From: Neoceratodus forsteri
Taxonomy: Eukaryota > Chordata > Ceratodontiformes > Ceratodontidae
Direction: 5' to 3'
Assembly: GCA_016271365.2 (NCBI GenBank)
Contig: CM057456.1
Span: 1,393,159,501 to 1,393,223,500, forward strand
Length of the DNA: 64,000 bases
The notes under the pieces were generated by a model, which did no database searches, was not told the origin of the DNA, and worked only from the letters and a program-made list of their open reading frames with translations. The translations under genes and the position numbers were made by a program. This document shows positions 43,147-53,869 of the stretch, piece after piece (the stretch's first letter is position 1; every line of letters starts with the position of its first letter).

Positions 43147-43329
43147 AAGCTGTTGCGGTCAGTCCTTTTCTGATAGAAAGTAGTGCACGTCATCTAGCTT
43201 GTTCCTGTAAATCCTCAAGTCCAAAAATGTGATTTCTTCAGAATTAATGGTATATTTAAACCTCAGACATTCACTATTATTTAATAAACTTACTTGTTTT
43301 ACTTTTTCAGCATCATTTTATGCCACTGT

Positions 43330-44430
43330 CGAAAGCCTTTATTTAGGTTTTACACCTGCGGGTACAAGATCTACAAGGATGATGCTCACACAGACTGTGT
43401 TTGCTGTTTGAGATTGTCCCATACCGTAAGGGCCTGTGATACCTGCCAGGGATTTATCCAGGCCAAAAGGAGATGTAGAAAGAAGGCTTTAGAAGCCTTC
43501 ATTGTCAAGAAGGTAATGGAACCAGCTGCCAAGGCTGTGGGCTCCAAGCCGGCTTCTGCTTCTTTTTTTTTTTTTAACTCTGTTTCCTCTGAGTCTCAGA
43601 CTGAGGGGCCTCTCTCAGGTATCCAACTGGATCCTGCCCTGCCTGAAGTCTGCCCGTCTGAGCCTCCTCTCTCCCCCCTCACCTCGCAGCCAGTCCTCCC
43701 AGCTTAACCCCTCCAGGGTGGGGCCGCCCCACCTCTTTGAGCGCACCTACATTCAATGTTCCCGGCTGCTCTGCGAGGGCCCGGGCAGAGGACCTGAAAG
43801 GCCCGACAGGTTGGACTTGGCATTGGGCATAGGGGCTGGTGCCATTGCCTACCCCAAGGTTCATGGTTTTTCCCTTGTTCTGTGGTCTCCCCCCCCCCAT
43901 GCGTGGCGCACACCCGATGCACTGGCGCATGGCAACCCTGCCTGCCAACATTGGCCACACTGTACCTGTGCTGCCCAGCATACTGCAGTGCCCCTCAGTC
44001 TCCACCGGGGGCCGCTGGTAAGCTGGGCCATCCCCAACCCTCTCTCCTGGGGAGGAGAGCACCTCAAGGGCACTCACTCCTCAACCCTCCCCTGCCAACC
44101 CCTGGCGCCCAAGCTCGCTTCCGAACTTGGGTCACCGGTGAGGTGTGGCATCCAGTGCCTCAACCCTTGGCACCACAAGGCTGGCTCTTCTTCCTCCTCT
44201 GTCTTGACAGTCACCGCCAGGAGATCTCCCTGGTGTTTGGGAACACCTTCGTTGATGCAGTCATCAGTGCCCAAAGACAAGGATAAAGAAAAAAACAAGT
44301 CACTGAACCCCTCATCTTTCAGTCATCACCACAAGCATAAGGACAGGACTCCTGTTTCTTCAGTGAGGTTGAGGTCTCCAGTCATTCAGAGGGTAGGTCC
44401 TCATTGTTATCCACTCCAGCAGTAATGACT
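43330..44430 (+). pseudogene. DIRS gag N-terminal part, split by a SINE
   Basis: The reading CGYKIYKDDAHTDCVCCL, RACDTCQGFI, RCRKKALEAFIVKK has regularly spaced cysteines (C...C..C...C..C), as at the start of DIRS gag proteins, where they probably form a zinc-binding fold. After the SINE (about 43562-44184) a serine/lysine-rich segment resumes, SSSSVLTVTARRSPW and KDKDKEKNKSLNPSSFSHHH. The matching region of the better DIRS copy is 56780-57060. Pseudogene. Confidence 0.65.
43562..44184 (-). mobile_element. tRNA-derived SINE (copy 6) inside DIRS gag
   Basis: A T-run at 43562-43575 starts it on the + strand. The minus strand begins near 44184 with ccagccttgtggtgccaagg and carries gtgacccaagttcggaagcg (B-box region, about 44122-44141). 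The body has the ggcgcacacccgatg-type GC-rich sequence and the ctctcctggggaggagag hairpin shared with the other copies. The flanks (ggcttctgcttctt and ggctcttcttcctc) may be a decayed target duplication. Confidence 0.75.
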
Positions 44431-44559
44431 TTAGCTGCCCAACTGTCCAAGAGACCCCATGGTTGGTGTCCTGCTCTGGCACTACTGTACCTACAACAGA
44501 TGGTCTGCAACCTCTGTCAACAGGTACTACCTGTCGACGATGGTAATCCCGGTCCCTTT

Positions 44560-45775
44560 GCAGAGTGCTGGCATTATCAGTTTTGAGTCTTGCCCTTCGG
44601 CTTATCCTCTGCACCATGAGTATTTACCAAAAGCTTAATGGTTGTGGCAGCAGCCCTCCAGAGGGGACAGGCTTTATGTCTTCCCCTATCTGGCCAATTG
44701 ACTCCTCAAGGCCCTGTCCATGGAAGGCATCCTTTACACACTTTTCAGAATGAGACTGTTCAAGAAACTGGATGTCATGAAGAAAATACTGAAATCCATC
44801 TTAGTTCCCTATCAGTGCCTCCATTACATTGGGGCAGTGCTGGGCATGGTGGTGAGCAGTGCCTTTCTGTCTGCAGACTGGGCAAAGGAACTTGCTGCCA
44901 TGCCCAACTAATCAACAACTGTCATTATGTGTCAGTGCAGACGACACTGTGTCTGCTAGGATTGATGGCTGCAGCCATCATAACCATCCCCTTTGCCTGC
45001 CTCCACCCATCCCCTTTGCCTGCCTCTGCACTGGACTCATTGAGGGCAGTGGGACCAGCTGATAGACGAATTAGAACAAATGGTTCTTGTCATGTCTCCT
45101 CTGCACCATGCTGTAGTGTGGTGGATGGATTGCCAGAACCTGTTACGGGGTGTTCCATTTTTTTCACCCAGCTCCCCTACAGATACTGACAAGGGATGCC
45201 TAGGGGTCTAGTTTTGATGCACATCTAAGGACTTTTCGGACTCATGGCTCATGGACCAGCATGGAGTCCAATCTCTATAGCAATATTCTATAGATGAAAG
45301 CTGTTCTACTTGGCCTACTTGCATTTCAAGCACATCACAGCCCCAGTCCTTTGCAGATACTGACAGACAATGTCAGTCTTATGCACTACACGAACAAGCA
45401 AATGGACACTCACTCTTATACACTGTGCAGAGAGGTGATGAGAGTGTGGCGCTGGGCCATGTTTCATGACTGTTTCTCCCAGGTGTTCAAAACATCTTGG
45501 TAGACAGGCAAAGCAGGTCTCAGTCCCTATTCACAAATAGGTACTGTTGACTTCTGTGTTGAACGATCTCTTCACAAGATGAGATCATCCAAAGTTGGAC
45601 CTGTTTGCATTCCCACACAATGAAAAACTGCTGCATTTCTGCTCACTTGCTCCAAGGCCTGAGTTTTTTTGGCAAGATGCATTGTCCCTCACCTGGAAAG
45701 GAAAGGCCTTTCCATTATCCGTCTTACTCAGAGGGTTCTGCTCAAGCTGTGGGCAGAGCATGCTACCCTAATTCA
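44560..45775 (+). pseudogene. DIRS reverse transcriptase, RNase H and methylase start, degenerate
   Basis: LALSVLSLALRLI and VVAAALQRG parallel 59726-59800 of the other copy. The active-site region reads YLANW where the other copy has YLDNW, so a catalytic aspartate is replaced. The RNase H region is only traces (FYLAYLHFKHITAP near 45305; TMSVLCTTRTSK near 45372). The last part, KLDLFAFPHNEKLLHFCSL and FFWQDALSLTW (45597-45690), corresponds to the start of the methylase-like region that also follows RNase H at about 60738. Confidence 0.65.
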
Positions 45776-46070
45776 TTCATTCATTCATTTTTATCTAAAA
45801 TGAGAGCCTACGGACAATCGTTTTCATTGGCAACCATAGTCATGGTACAAATAACAGAGAGTATACAATACAAGACTCTGTATACAGGCAATAAAATACA
45901 TAGTACAAGAATCACATTTTTATACATAAAGTAGAGCACCATTAGTGCCCAAATGTCTGTAACACCAATAACACTTCTTAAAGCTGTAACAAAAGATTTG
46001 TAATTGGCTAATATTTTATGGATAAAGGTAAAGAATTCCAAAAATTATCAACTCTGCAATACAGAGGATA

Positions 46071-46226
46071 ATGACTAGGTTTCGGTTAATAACCGTGCTG
46101 TAATCACCTCAAGTGGTTGCCAGGACAACATAGTAAATCTTAAGAGCACAGCTCGAGAGGTTTACTGTTGTTCTGGCAACCAAGAGAGGTGGTTTCAGTG
46201 CGGTTATTTAACCAAAACCTAGTCAT
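46071..46226. repeat. Palindromic MITE-like element, 156 bp
   Basis: The ends are atgactaggttt and aaacctagtcat. The arms stay complementary for about 68 bp with few mismatches, e.g. ggttgccaggacaaca on the left and tgttgttctggcaacc on the right, and meet in a loop of only about 20 bases. It could fold into one long hairpin. Flanking bases are ggata on the left and tttta on the right, giving at most a 2-3 bp target duplication (ta), which fits a Tc1/mariner-type MITE but is not proof. Confidence 0.8.
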
Positions 46227-46408
46227 TTTTATAGTGTATGGGATAAAAACAGTCAAAAACTAAACTGAGCGTCAGTTCAAACAAAGATATTCCTTACTTT
46301 TTCTTGTTTCCCCATAGCGCTGCTCTCCCTTAGGGCCCGCTCTCACCGCTGCGGCCGTTCGTTGTGAGCCACTGGTTCAAAGCTGCTCATGCGCAGATGC
46401 ACTCCCAT

Positions 46409-46485
46409 TGTTATGCTATCGATGTGACATAGCCAAGCGGGGTTAGCAACCTCTTGACGTCACATTGATACCATAACAACGTTGT
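46409..46485. repeat. Inverted repeat, 21-bp arms
   Basis: ttgttatgctatcgatgtgac (about 46409-46432) and gtcacattgataccataaca (about 46460-46480) are reverse complements with two mismatches. The loop is about 28 bases. Weaker outer complementarity (ggttcaaa / tttgaatt) may mean it is a small fold-back element. It lies in a CpG-containing patch (46320-46450). Confidence 0.6.
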
Positions 46486-46540
46486 AAACTGTTTGAATTC
46501 AGACAATAATAAGGGCTCCCCATACATTATAGAAAGCTGT

Positions 46541-48655
46541 TTGCCCAACCTTCTTTGAACACTTAAGTAATTTTAAATGTAAGTGATCTATAGATTGGAT
46601 TTTAACATTTGACAATGGTGGTCTTTCTACCAATAATCTTAATTTAGCTGGTACTTGTTCATTTGCCATCCATCCTCCAGGCCCAACACCCCAGTTGTTG
46701 ATTTATTCTTTGTTGCAGAGTATACCACTTCCATACAATATAATAGTTCAGCTGGATTGTGGTGCTAAATGCTTACTGCCAACACCCTGGCATGCCAGTA
46801 CATACCCACACAGGATAAATTGTGTTAGAGGGGATTACTTAGTGGTAATATTCCCAGTTTTTATCTGAGATCTGTTTCGATCAAATCGTTTCTCTGCTGT
46901 CAGTGATCTGGCATAGGTAGAGAGAGAGAAATAAAGAGGGATACTATGGCAGTTCCGTTAGTGAGGTGAGAAAGTTTCATACAGTGAGTTGGTAATGTTC
47001 AGTCAGGCTATATTTCCTTCGCCTCGTAAAGGGGTGAAGGAAGTGGGAGAGAATGGCACGGCATTAGACTGTTGTCATGGAGTTGCTTTGGCCAATCCCC
47101 CCCCCAAAAAAAAATCACCAACCACTGCAACCACAAGAGAGCTGACCATTTTTCACAAGTTGTTTCCCTTCCATCATTGATTCTGTACATAGAGAGAGAG
47201 TGAGTTTGGTAGAGTACGGCAGCTCAGTAATGAAGTGAGGGTGTCCTGCAGGGAGTCAGGGAAAGTACCCTCTTGCTAAAGTGCCGGCATCTCGTAAATG
47301 TATGTAGGAGATTGTATAGAAGTGTATGGCAGTAGATTTTAGTCAGTAACTGGCCACCCGCTCCCCCCAACCCCTGCTCATCAACCACCCTCACTCCGCA
47401 CTTCTGATGGCAAGACATAAGAGAGAGAGAGAGATCCTGGCAGTGGGAGAGAGCAAGTGGAGCTGCATTTCTGCAACTTTCTCTTCCATGCTATTTGTGT
47501 TCTTTGTGATCTCAGTGTTGGCTGTCGACTATACATGATCGAGTAGCACCAGCTGTCATGTAAAAGCCATGCTCTCAGAACCCTCAGACCCATCACTGAT
47601 ACCTCTGTGTCACATAATTTGAATTGTGCTTGCAGATCATCAAGTTCCCCTGCAATGGTAGTAAGAGATGGAAAGCTGGTGAATGGTAGGAAGGGGCGGA
47701 TTGACAGCTGGAGAGATTGTTTTCAAACTTGTGGCATCATTTTCTATGATATGGTTGGAGACTTCCCCATCCCCACACCATCACCACCACCACTGCCACA
47801 CTGCATCAGATGATGTAACCTGCCTGCCCTGAGACAGTGAGCGACAGAAGTGTCCTCAGGCATCTATGGCCGCAATGCACAGTTTGCAAAGCATGCCGAG
47901 TAGTCCCAAGTATCAGGGCAGTGAGTGCAGCACAGTACACTGTACAGCTGGGTGCTGTTTATCCATAGTCCACGTCACTCTTGGCCATCTGTCATGTACG
48001 TAAACTCGTTGCAATGTTGCCTTTCTGTGTCAGCGTTACCCCACCACACCTCCACAACCCACCCCCTCACCGCATCAGACAATGTTACCTCAATGCAATA
48101 CAATAATGAATTTGTCAGAGCAGATGTTAGTCATGGACTATAGTATGTACTATACTTTGTTTGGGTTACAACGTTATACAGCAATGCAAAAAAATAAAAA
48201 TAATAACCGTAATATATGCATTCCAGAGATGAAAGTAAACCTGTTGAGGAACGCAGCGGTAAGTATTTACAAGTTAATGGTTTTATTCAGTGAAAGGACA
48301 GGGGGCTGCTAGTAATCAATTATTTCTGAGAAAAAAAATGATAAGGATAGTGGTTCAATAAACAGTTGGTCAGGTTTATGAAACAAATGTAAGAGAGAAT
48401 AGACAATAATATAACCATAGATATTTTAAGGTTTAATCAAATATAAAAACAATTTAAGTGTATTGTAGAATATGATTGATACATCAGGATCACAATGGGA
48501 GATGTTAAAGATAACTGAAGTATAAAACTTAGTTGAAGTATAATTTCGAATGGGTACACTTATAGGCATGATCATTAGAAGTAAAATAAATAAAAAAATG
48601 AGTATCATAAGTAACTGTACAAGATATGCAGCTGGATCGTTAGGACCAGAGTAGA
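46541..48655. other. Unassigned; loosely tandem diverged repeats
   Basis: No recognisable gene. Two diverged copies of a block of about 270 bp occur at 46915-47180 and 47185-47420. Each has an (ag)n start, a tggcag...gttagtgaggtgag-like segment and a cctcgtaaa-like segment, then a C-rich stretch. Similar C-rich caccacc stretches recur at 47775-47815 and 48040-48075, each followed by gcatcaga.. sequence. It may be an old, locally duplicated repeat. Confidence 0.4.
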
Positions 48656-48656
48656 T

Positions 48657-48960
48657 AGGAGGCAGTATAGTTCAGTGGTTTAGGTCTCAGTGCTGCAAAC
48701 ACGGAGACATGTGCTTGAATCCCACGGCCCCAACCTGGAAACTGTGTTGCAATGAGCATGAAGACTAATTTGGTCTGATAGAGTGGAGTTGTAGCACATC
48801 AATTAAAGCAAAAGTCTATGTCTGTATCTGGACCTGCTTCACCACATGAGGTTATCAGCTGTATCTGTATTGACCGCTGCACCAATTGGAAGACCCTGGA
48901 CAGATAGAAAGATGCTATGTTGGGATGCCGGGCGAGTCAGCAGAAATTTATACAAATACA
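48657..48960 (+). mobile_element. tRNA-derived SINE, second family (MIR-like head)
   Basis: The head ggcagtatagttcagtggtt has a good A box (tagttcagtgg, 48668-48678). gcttgaatccc (48713-48723) is a good B box at the normal distance. About 240 bp of unrelated body follows. It is not a working tRNA gene: the acceptor stem does not pair. It differs from the long GC-rich SINE family elsewhere in the window. Confidence 0.7.
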
Positions 48961-50510
48961 CGGTAATCACATTTAAAAAAAAATACAATAAATACATACA
49001 TAAATAACGTATCTTGCGTTCAGACCACGCTATTGAATATAAGCTGGATTATGTAGGAAAGGGAATTAGTAAGACTAAGACAGTGCGGGTAATGTGGATG
49101 GTATTGCAAATTGGTATGGGCTGTGGTCAATACCTCCAAGCGAGGAAATGTTTATATTTATAGATACGAGATACAGAATAAAGAAAAAAATGCATTAAAT
49201 TAAGAGCTTTCTATTATTAGTTTTAGTAGTCTGTTTGAATGGCCTGATTGATTCAGTAAGACTTATAGAGGAGTTGTGAATGTATAATGGTAGTTTGGAC
49301 AGTTAATATAATTTAAAGAGCCCAACTGAAGCACAACAATTAATATCTAGAAGGGAAAGGAGTTAATGGAGACCAGATGAAAAGTGATTACCGTGGGACA
49401 CACCAAGGCATTATTTGTTCATTACATTGTTATATATATAAAACATTCTTTCACACTACACTGCCTGGAATAGCAACATATGGCAAGTTCTCATCAGTGG
49501 TCGTATGGGGCGGTAGGAGAGACCACTCACACATTATATTTGCCGTAAACTGTGTGAGATCAAGTGTGGCTGAACCATTAAGGATTACACCAGTAAAACA
49601 AGACTCTGCACTGCTTGCATTTCGGATGAAACTATCAGGATCATCACATTACTAAGCAATCCAGGTATGTGAAGCACAGATGCGAGTATGAGTGGCAATT
49701 ATGACCACTCTAGTTAAGGTACAGCTGTTGTGTCAAACATCAACTCTGCAGTGTATCCACAACTACACTGGATTGGGGGTGGGAATGGCCAAAGGCAGAC
49801 ACTGCATGAAGTAAAAATTGCGTTTTTTTTTTTTTCTGAATTACACTGACACAGTCATATTCATTACTGGGAACTTGCGTACTGCAAGGTTTGCTTGTGA
49901 AAGTTCAGTTTGATGGTGCTACATGGAGCTCTAGCAGGCAAAATGTGCTGCATTGCACTCTAGTGAAGAAAGAGGTGACACTGTGATTATGGATTAAACA
50001 CATTATAGAAATTGAAGATCGAGTTTTTATGGTCACCAAGTAGCACTGCTCTGTCCAAGTAAGAATGATCAATGGTTGGGCATGGCAATAGTGCAATAAC
50101 CGAATGCATTAGTAAGATTTTGAGGTGTGAGGTACAGCCTAGGGACTTCAACATCCTAGGCAGTTCGTCTTTCGCAACATTGATGTACACCTGGAGGAGA
50201 ATATTCTACTTAACATTTAGAACATTTTAATGTAAATACTAGAGGATCATCAGTAGTTAAGTCCGTCTCCTGATGCACTCTTAGAGGCTCAGAACTAAGA
50301 TGTGCCAGTACTTTTTAAAAGCATAGCAAAACAGAGTATGGGTGGCAAGTGATGAGGGGTTGGTAATGGCTGGGAAACATCCAAGTTAATGTTCAGTAAT
50401 AAGCAGAATTAGTACACATGACCCTGAATGTAATTATTTATAAAAAGTATGTGCAAATTATGAGACGTCATTTATAGTTTCTAACAGGAGACAAGGAGCA
50501 GTAAAAGTGT
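48961..50510. other. Unassigned; related copy of the 50.5-kb element core
   Basis: No gene. The stretch 49486-49600 (ttctcatcagtggtcgtatg, then gtgtggctgaaccattaagg) is clearly related to the centre of the inverted-repeat element at 50711-50810 (ttctattcagtggttgtgta, then cagtggctgaaccgttaagg). I could not find matching inverted arms around this copy. A poly-T run lies at 49823-49836. Confidence 0.45.
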
Positions 50511-51092
50511 ATCATGCATGAACTCATTTTTAGGTTCTGACAGGATCAACTGAGCTGTAACTGTCATCTCCGTCGCAGTTCATTATGATGATATCCACGC
50601 TGTTGTTTTGTTTTACACTGTGGTTGCCGGACAGTAATCGCTAGTTGGAACAAAAAAGAAACCATAAATCATATTCTGTAACTTGGTGATATTCTAAGTT
50701 ATAGTGAAAGTTTCTATTCAGTGGTTGTGTAGGGAGGTGGGATGGACCTTGCTCCCCCCCATATATGTTGTGAGTAGTGCGAGAGCACAGTGGCTGAACC
50801 GTTAAGGAATAAAAAAAAAAAAATACTTAAGTTACTGTATCAGGGTGAGAAAGGACAGTCCCAATGCCTAATACGACCACAAATGAGTACCTGTCATTTT
50901 ACACTATGAATATCACAATGTTACAGAATAATGAGTCAAGGTTCTTTTTTTTCCCCAACTAGCGATAACTGTCAGACAACAACATTGCAAAACACAACCA
51001 AAGGAAGGAAATCCACTTAATGAACTGCGACGGACACGACAGTTGCCGCTCAGCTGATCTTGTCACAATCTACAAATGAGATCATGCACGAT
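50511..51092. mobile_element. Inverted-repeat element, about 150-bp arms (582 bp)
   Basis: The left arm (50511 to about 50663) and right arm (about 50946 to 51092) are reverse complements along their length: atcatgcatgaactcat against atgagatcatgcacgat, ccgtcgcagttcatta against taatgaactgcgacgga, and atcgctagttgg against ccaactagcgat. The 280-bp centre has no ORF and resembles 49486-49600. This is the structure of a non-autonomous DNA transposon with long terminal inverted repeats, or a fold-back element. I saw no convincing target duplication. Confidence 0.8.
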
Positions 51093-51309
51093 CCAACTGG
51101 CTAGCTGTAAGCAATCAGTAATAAAACAGGGGAACTACATAGAGGGGGAAAAGAATTAAGAGAAGAAAATAAATGCACCAATATTTTAAAAATGTAATTT
51201 AAATTAAATGATCAAAAATGGCATACAGCACATAATTCGGGTAGAGATCAATTTATGGTCATGAGCCCTTTTTTAACGACAGCCGTCATCTGTGAGGGCG
51301 GATAGAAAA
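51093..51309. other. Short unassigned stretch
   Basis: AT-rich sequence between the inverted-repeat element and the first readable gag codons of the Gypsy element. The 5' LTR and the start of gag expected here are absent. Confidence 0.4.
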
Positions 51310-51317
51310 ATCTAATT

Positions 51318-51800
51318 TGTTTGCATGAAAAGAGAAATCCTGAAAAGGTATGACATCTCAGGAGAGACCCACAGGCAGAGATTTTGATCTCTGAAGTACA
51401 ACTTAGTTGACAATCCTCGAGAAGCCTTCACCTGACCCCGAGAACTCCTGATAAATTGGCTCCAACCAGAGGGCAAAACAGTCCCACAGATCATCGACAC
51501 ATTTTCCATGGAGCAATTTATCAACATCTTGCCTACAGATGTGCAGCTTTGGGTAAAGGAACAACGACCAGAAAATGGGGAAAAGGCTGTTTCTTTGGCA
51601 GGGGACTACCAAATAGTCAGACAGACACCACAGCAGCGAGGTAACAGCCAAGCACTGGTAAGGCACTCTTTTTCCCATTTAAACTCCAAGTCTGATAAGA
51701 ACTCTAGTGGGGGTAACAAATCTGTACCCAAAGATGTTATTTGCTATAACTGTAATGAGCCAGGTCATATTGCAGGAAATTGCCATAAGAAGAGTGACAC
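51318..51800 (+). pseudogene. Gag with SCAN-like domain and CCHC knuckle
   Basis: In one frame, with internal stops before 51456, one reads YDISGETHRQRF, SLKYNLVDNPREAF, then LLINWLQPEGKTVPQIIDTF and MEQFINILPTDVQLWVKE, ENGEKAVSLAGDYQ. This is the SCAN pattern (W..Pe..t..qil....lEqFl.iLP...q.WV.e..Pe.geeav.l.e). SCAN is a helical dimerisation domain, and in Gypsy gag it is the capsid C-terminal part. CYNCNEPGHIAGNC (51744-51785) is a complete CX2CX4HX4C zinc knuckle for RNA binding. The N-terminal capsid part is absent. Confidence 0.85.
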
Positions 51801-52500
51801 TGGAGCAGATTTGTCCTTGGCAAATTGGGGCAAGTACTTAACAGATGTGAAGGTGGGGGATAAGACTGTGAAGGGACTCATTGATTCGGGAAGCAGACAG
51901 ATTCTAGTGCATGTTGAGGTGCTGGGAAAACACTGTGCAAAAGGACCCAGTACTGGTGTCATCTGCATCCACGGGGACACTTGATACTATCCCACCACCC
52001 AAGTGACTGACCATTAAGGGTATATCGTACCAAATGAAAGTGGAGGTAGTACCTAAGTTACCTGTACCCGTGATTATTGGAAATGACTGTCCAGGATTTA
52101 CTGAGTTAATCTCAGAGGAACTGAACCCTGCAGTTTCAGCAGCACAGGTAACGAGCTCAGGCAAAGAAAATCTCAAACGATAGGGACACTTTTCCTTTCA
52201 ATAATTTTGATTCGGACTTGTTTGAGCACAGCTCCAAGATCAGGAAATCCAGGAAAGAAAGACGATGCCTGAAGAAACTGTGGCAACAAATGACTGATGG
52301 ACATAAAGGGTTAACATATGAAAATGCTGAAACTAAACTGATCACTGATTGTGATTTTCTTTCAGAACAAGCTAATGATGTTTCTCACCAGGGTTATTTT
52401 AAGCAGCTGGGGGTGAAACCAAAACAGGGTGAACCAATGTTTAAAAAATGTAATGGTTACTGTACAGAGTTTGGGTTAAACCTCAGACACAGGAACAGAC
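51800..52500 (+). pseudogene. Aspartic protease and linker, degenerate
   Basis: After the knuckle come WGKYLTDVKVGDKTVKGLID and SGSRQILVHV (to about 51918). LIDSGS holds the D-S/T-G catalytic triad of retroviral-type proteases. In a shifted frame from about 52012, LTIKGISYQMKVEVVPKLPV and PVIIGNDCPGF match the second half of such proteases. A charged linker follows (52218-52500: SKIRKSRKERRCLKKLWQQM), then the integrase. Several frame changes. Confidence 0.7.
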
Positions 52501-52507
52501 AGAACAA

Positions 52508-53778
52508 TTGGTTATACCGCAGAAGTATAGAACAGAGTTGTTACAGATAGCACATGATAGTCCTATGGCTGGTCACTCAGGGAAGGATCGCACCCTTGCC
52601 AGATTGCTGTATAGATTTTACTGGCCTGGAATTCATGAAGATGTTGCTACCTATTGTAATTCCTGTGCTGAGAGTCAGAAAGTAGCCCCAGTCACTGGAA
52701 AAGACAAGGTGCCCCTGGTGCCCCTACCCTTGATAGATGTGCCTTTTGCGAGAATTGCAATGGATGTGGTTAGCCCTTTAGATAAAAGTAAAAAGGGTAA
52801 TAGATTTATCCTGGTAGTATGCGACTATGCTACTCAATACCCAGAAGCAGTTCCAATGTGTACTGTCATAGCTTCAAAAGTGGCAGCAGAGCTTGCAAAA
52901 ATTTTCAGCAGAGTGGGCATATCTAAAGAAATTATTACTAATCAGGGTAGTAATGTTGGTGCTGCATTCCTTAAGGAGCTGTACAGACTACTAGGTATCG
53001 CTGCCATAAGAACCTCCCCCTATCACCCTCAGACAGACGGTCTTGTTGAGCATTTTAACCAAACCCTAAAACGCATGTTAAAAAGGTTTGTAAAAGGGGA
53101 GGGGAAAGATTGGGACCAATACTTACCTTACCTACTTCTTGCTTACAGAGAAGTGCCACAGGCATCAACAGGGTTTTCGCCATTTAAAATGCTGTATGGT
53201 AGGCAGCCAAGAGGGCCACTGGATGTGTTAAAAGAAACATAGGAAGATAACCCCACTCAGAAACAATATTTAATGTCTTACTGTATATGTGTACCCTAAG
53301 AAAGAAGCTGGCAAAATATGTTGAAATTTCCCATAGTAATCAGGAAGAGGCCCAAAGCCAGCAGAGGGTATATTATGACCATGGGGTAAAATAAAAAGTT
53401 TTTGAGCCAGGTGAAAAGGTTTTGCTACTGTTACCCACAACAGAAAATAAACTGTTAATGAAGTGGCAAGGGCCTTATAAGGTTCTTAGATGTACTGGCA
53501 CAGTTAACTATGAGACTGAGACCCCTGACAGGAAAAATCCTACTAAAATATACCATGCTAACCTCCTCAAAAAATGGGTTGAAAAAACACCAAAAGCTGC
53601 TTTGCTAGTTTTAACAGAAACTGATAAAGAAGATATTGATGTAGCTTATGATAGACTGGAACAAACTGTAACTGCTGATGCTGTAAAGGTGAATGTTTCC
53701 TTAACCTCGGAACAAACAGCAGAAATTCGTAACGTGCTACAGACATTTAAAAGTACTTTTACCACAGTACCAGGCTGA
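52508..53778 (+). pseudogene. Integrase (DD35E) with a lost catalytic aspartate
   Basis: The 245-residue open frame begins with the zinc-binding HHCC module (H16, H23, C50, C53: AHDSPMAGHSG and YCNSCAE). The catalytic core has D86 in ARIAMDVVSP. The second aspartate position is N145 in EIITNQGSNV (codon aat at 52940-52942), where the family has TDQG. E181 lies in DGLVEHFNQTLK, 35 residues further on, so the DD35E spacing is exact but one metal-binding residue is gone. A stop at 53240 breaks it. The C-terminal GPY/F module follows at 53422-53590 (LMKWQGPYKVLRCTG, YHANLLKKWVE). The enzyme would insert the cDNA into host DNA; this copy cannot. Confidence 0.9.
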
Positions 53779-53869
53779 ACAAAAGGGGTCAAGCATGTAA
53801 TAATGCTTGCCCTGTTAGGCAAAAGACATACAGGTTACCAGAGTGGTTAAGAGCTGACGTGGTTAAGGA

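Larger units (their letters stand above)
43147..45775 (+). mobile_element. Truncated DIRS element (second copy)
   Basis: A leader (43147-43300), the gag start (43300-43560), an inserted SINE, gag lysine/serine-rich sequence (about 44200-44430), then RT, RNase H and the start of the methylase-like region up to about 45770 can be followed on the + strand. A large part of gag and the first half of RT are deleted around 44430-44560. The recombinase is absent, cut off where a LINE tail begins (45778). No terminal repeats were identified. Confidence 0.75.
45776..46540 (-). mobile_element. LINE-like 3' region in reverse orientation
   Basis: The + strand begins with attcattcattcattcattt (45769-45789), the complement of a simple-repeat tail. 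The following 700 bp is AT-rich and decayed, with no clear motif on the minus strand. A palindromic MITE is inserted at 46071-46226. The right limit is a guess. Confidence 0.5.

Noticed and set aside
48657..48735. A tRNA gene
   Set aside because: A and B boxes are good, but the ends do not pair as an acceptor stem and no clear anticodon arm forms. It is a SINE head.
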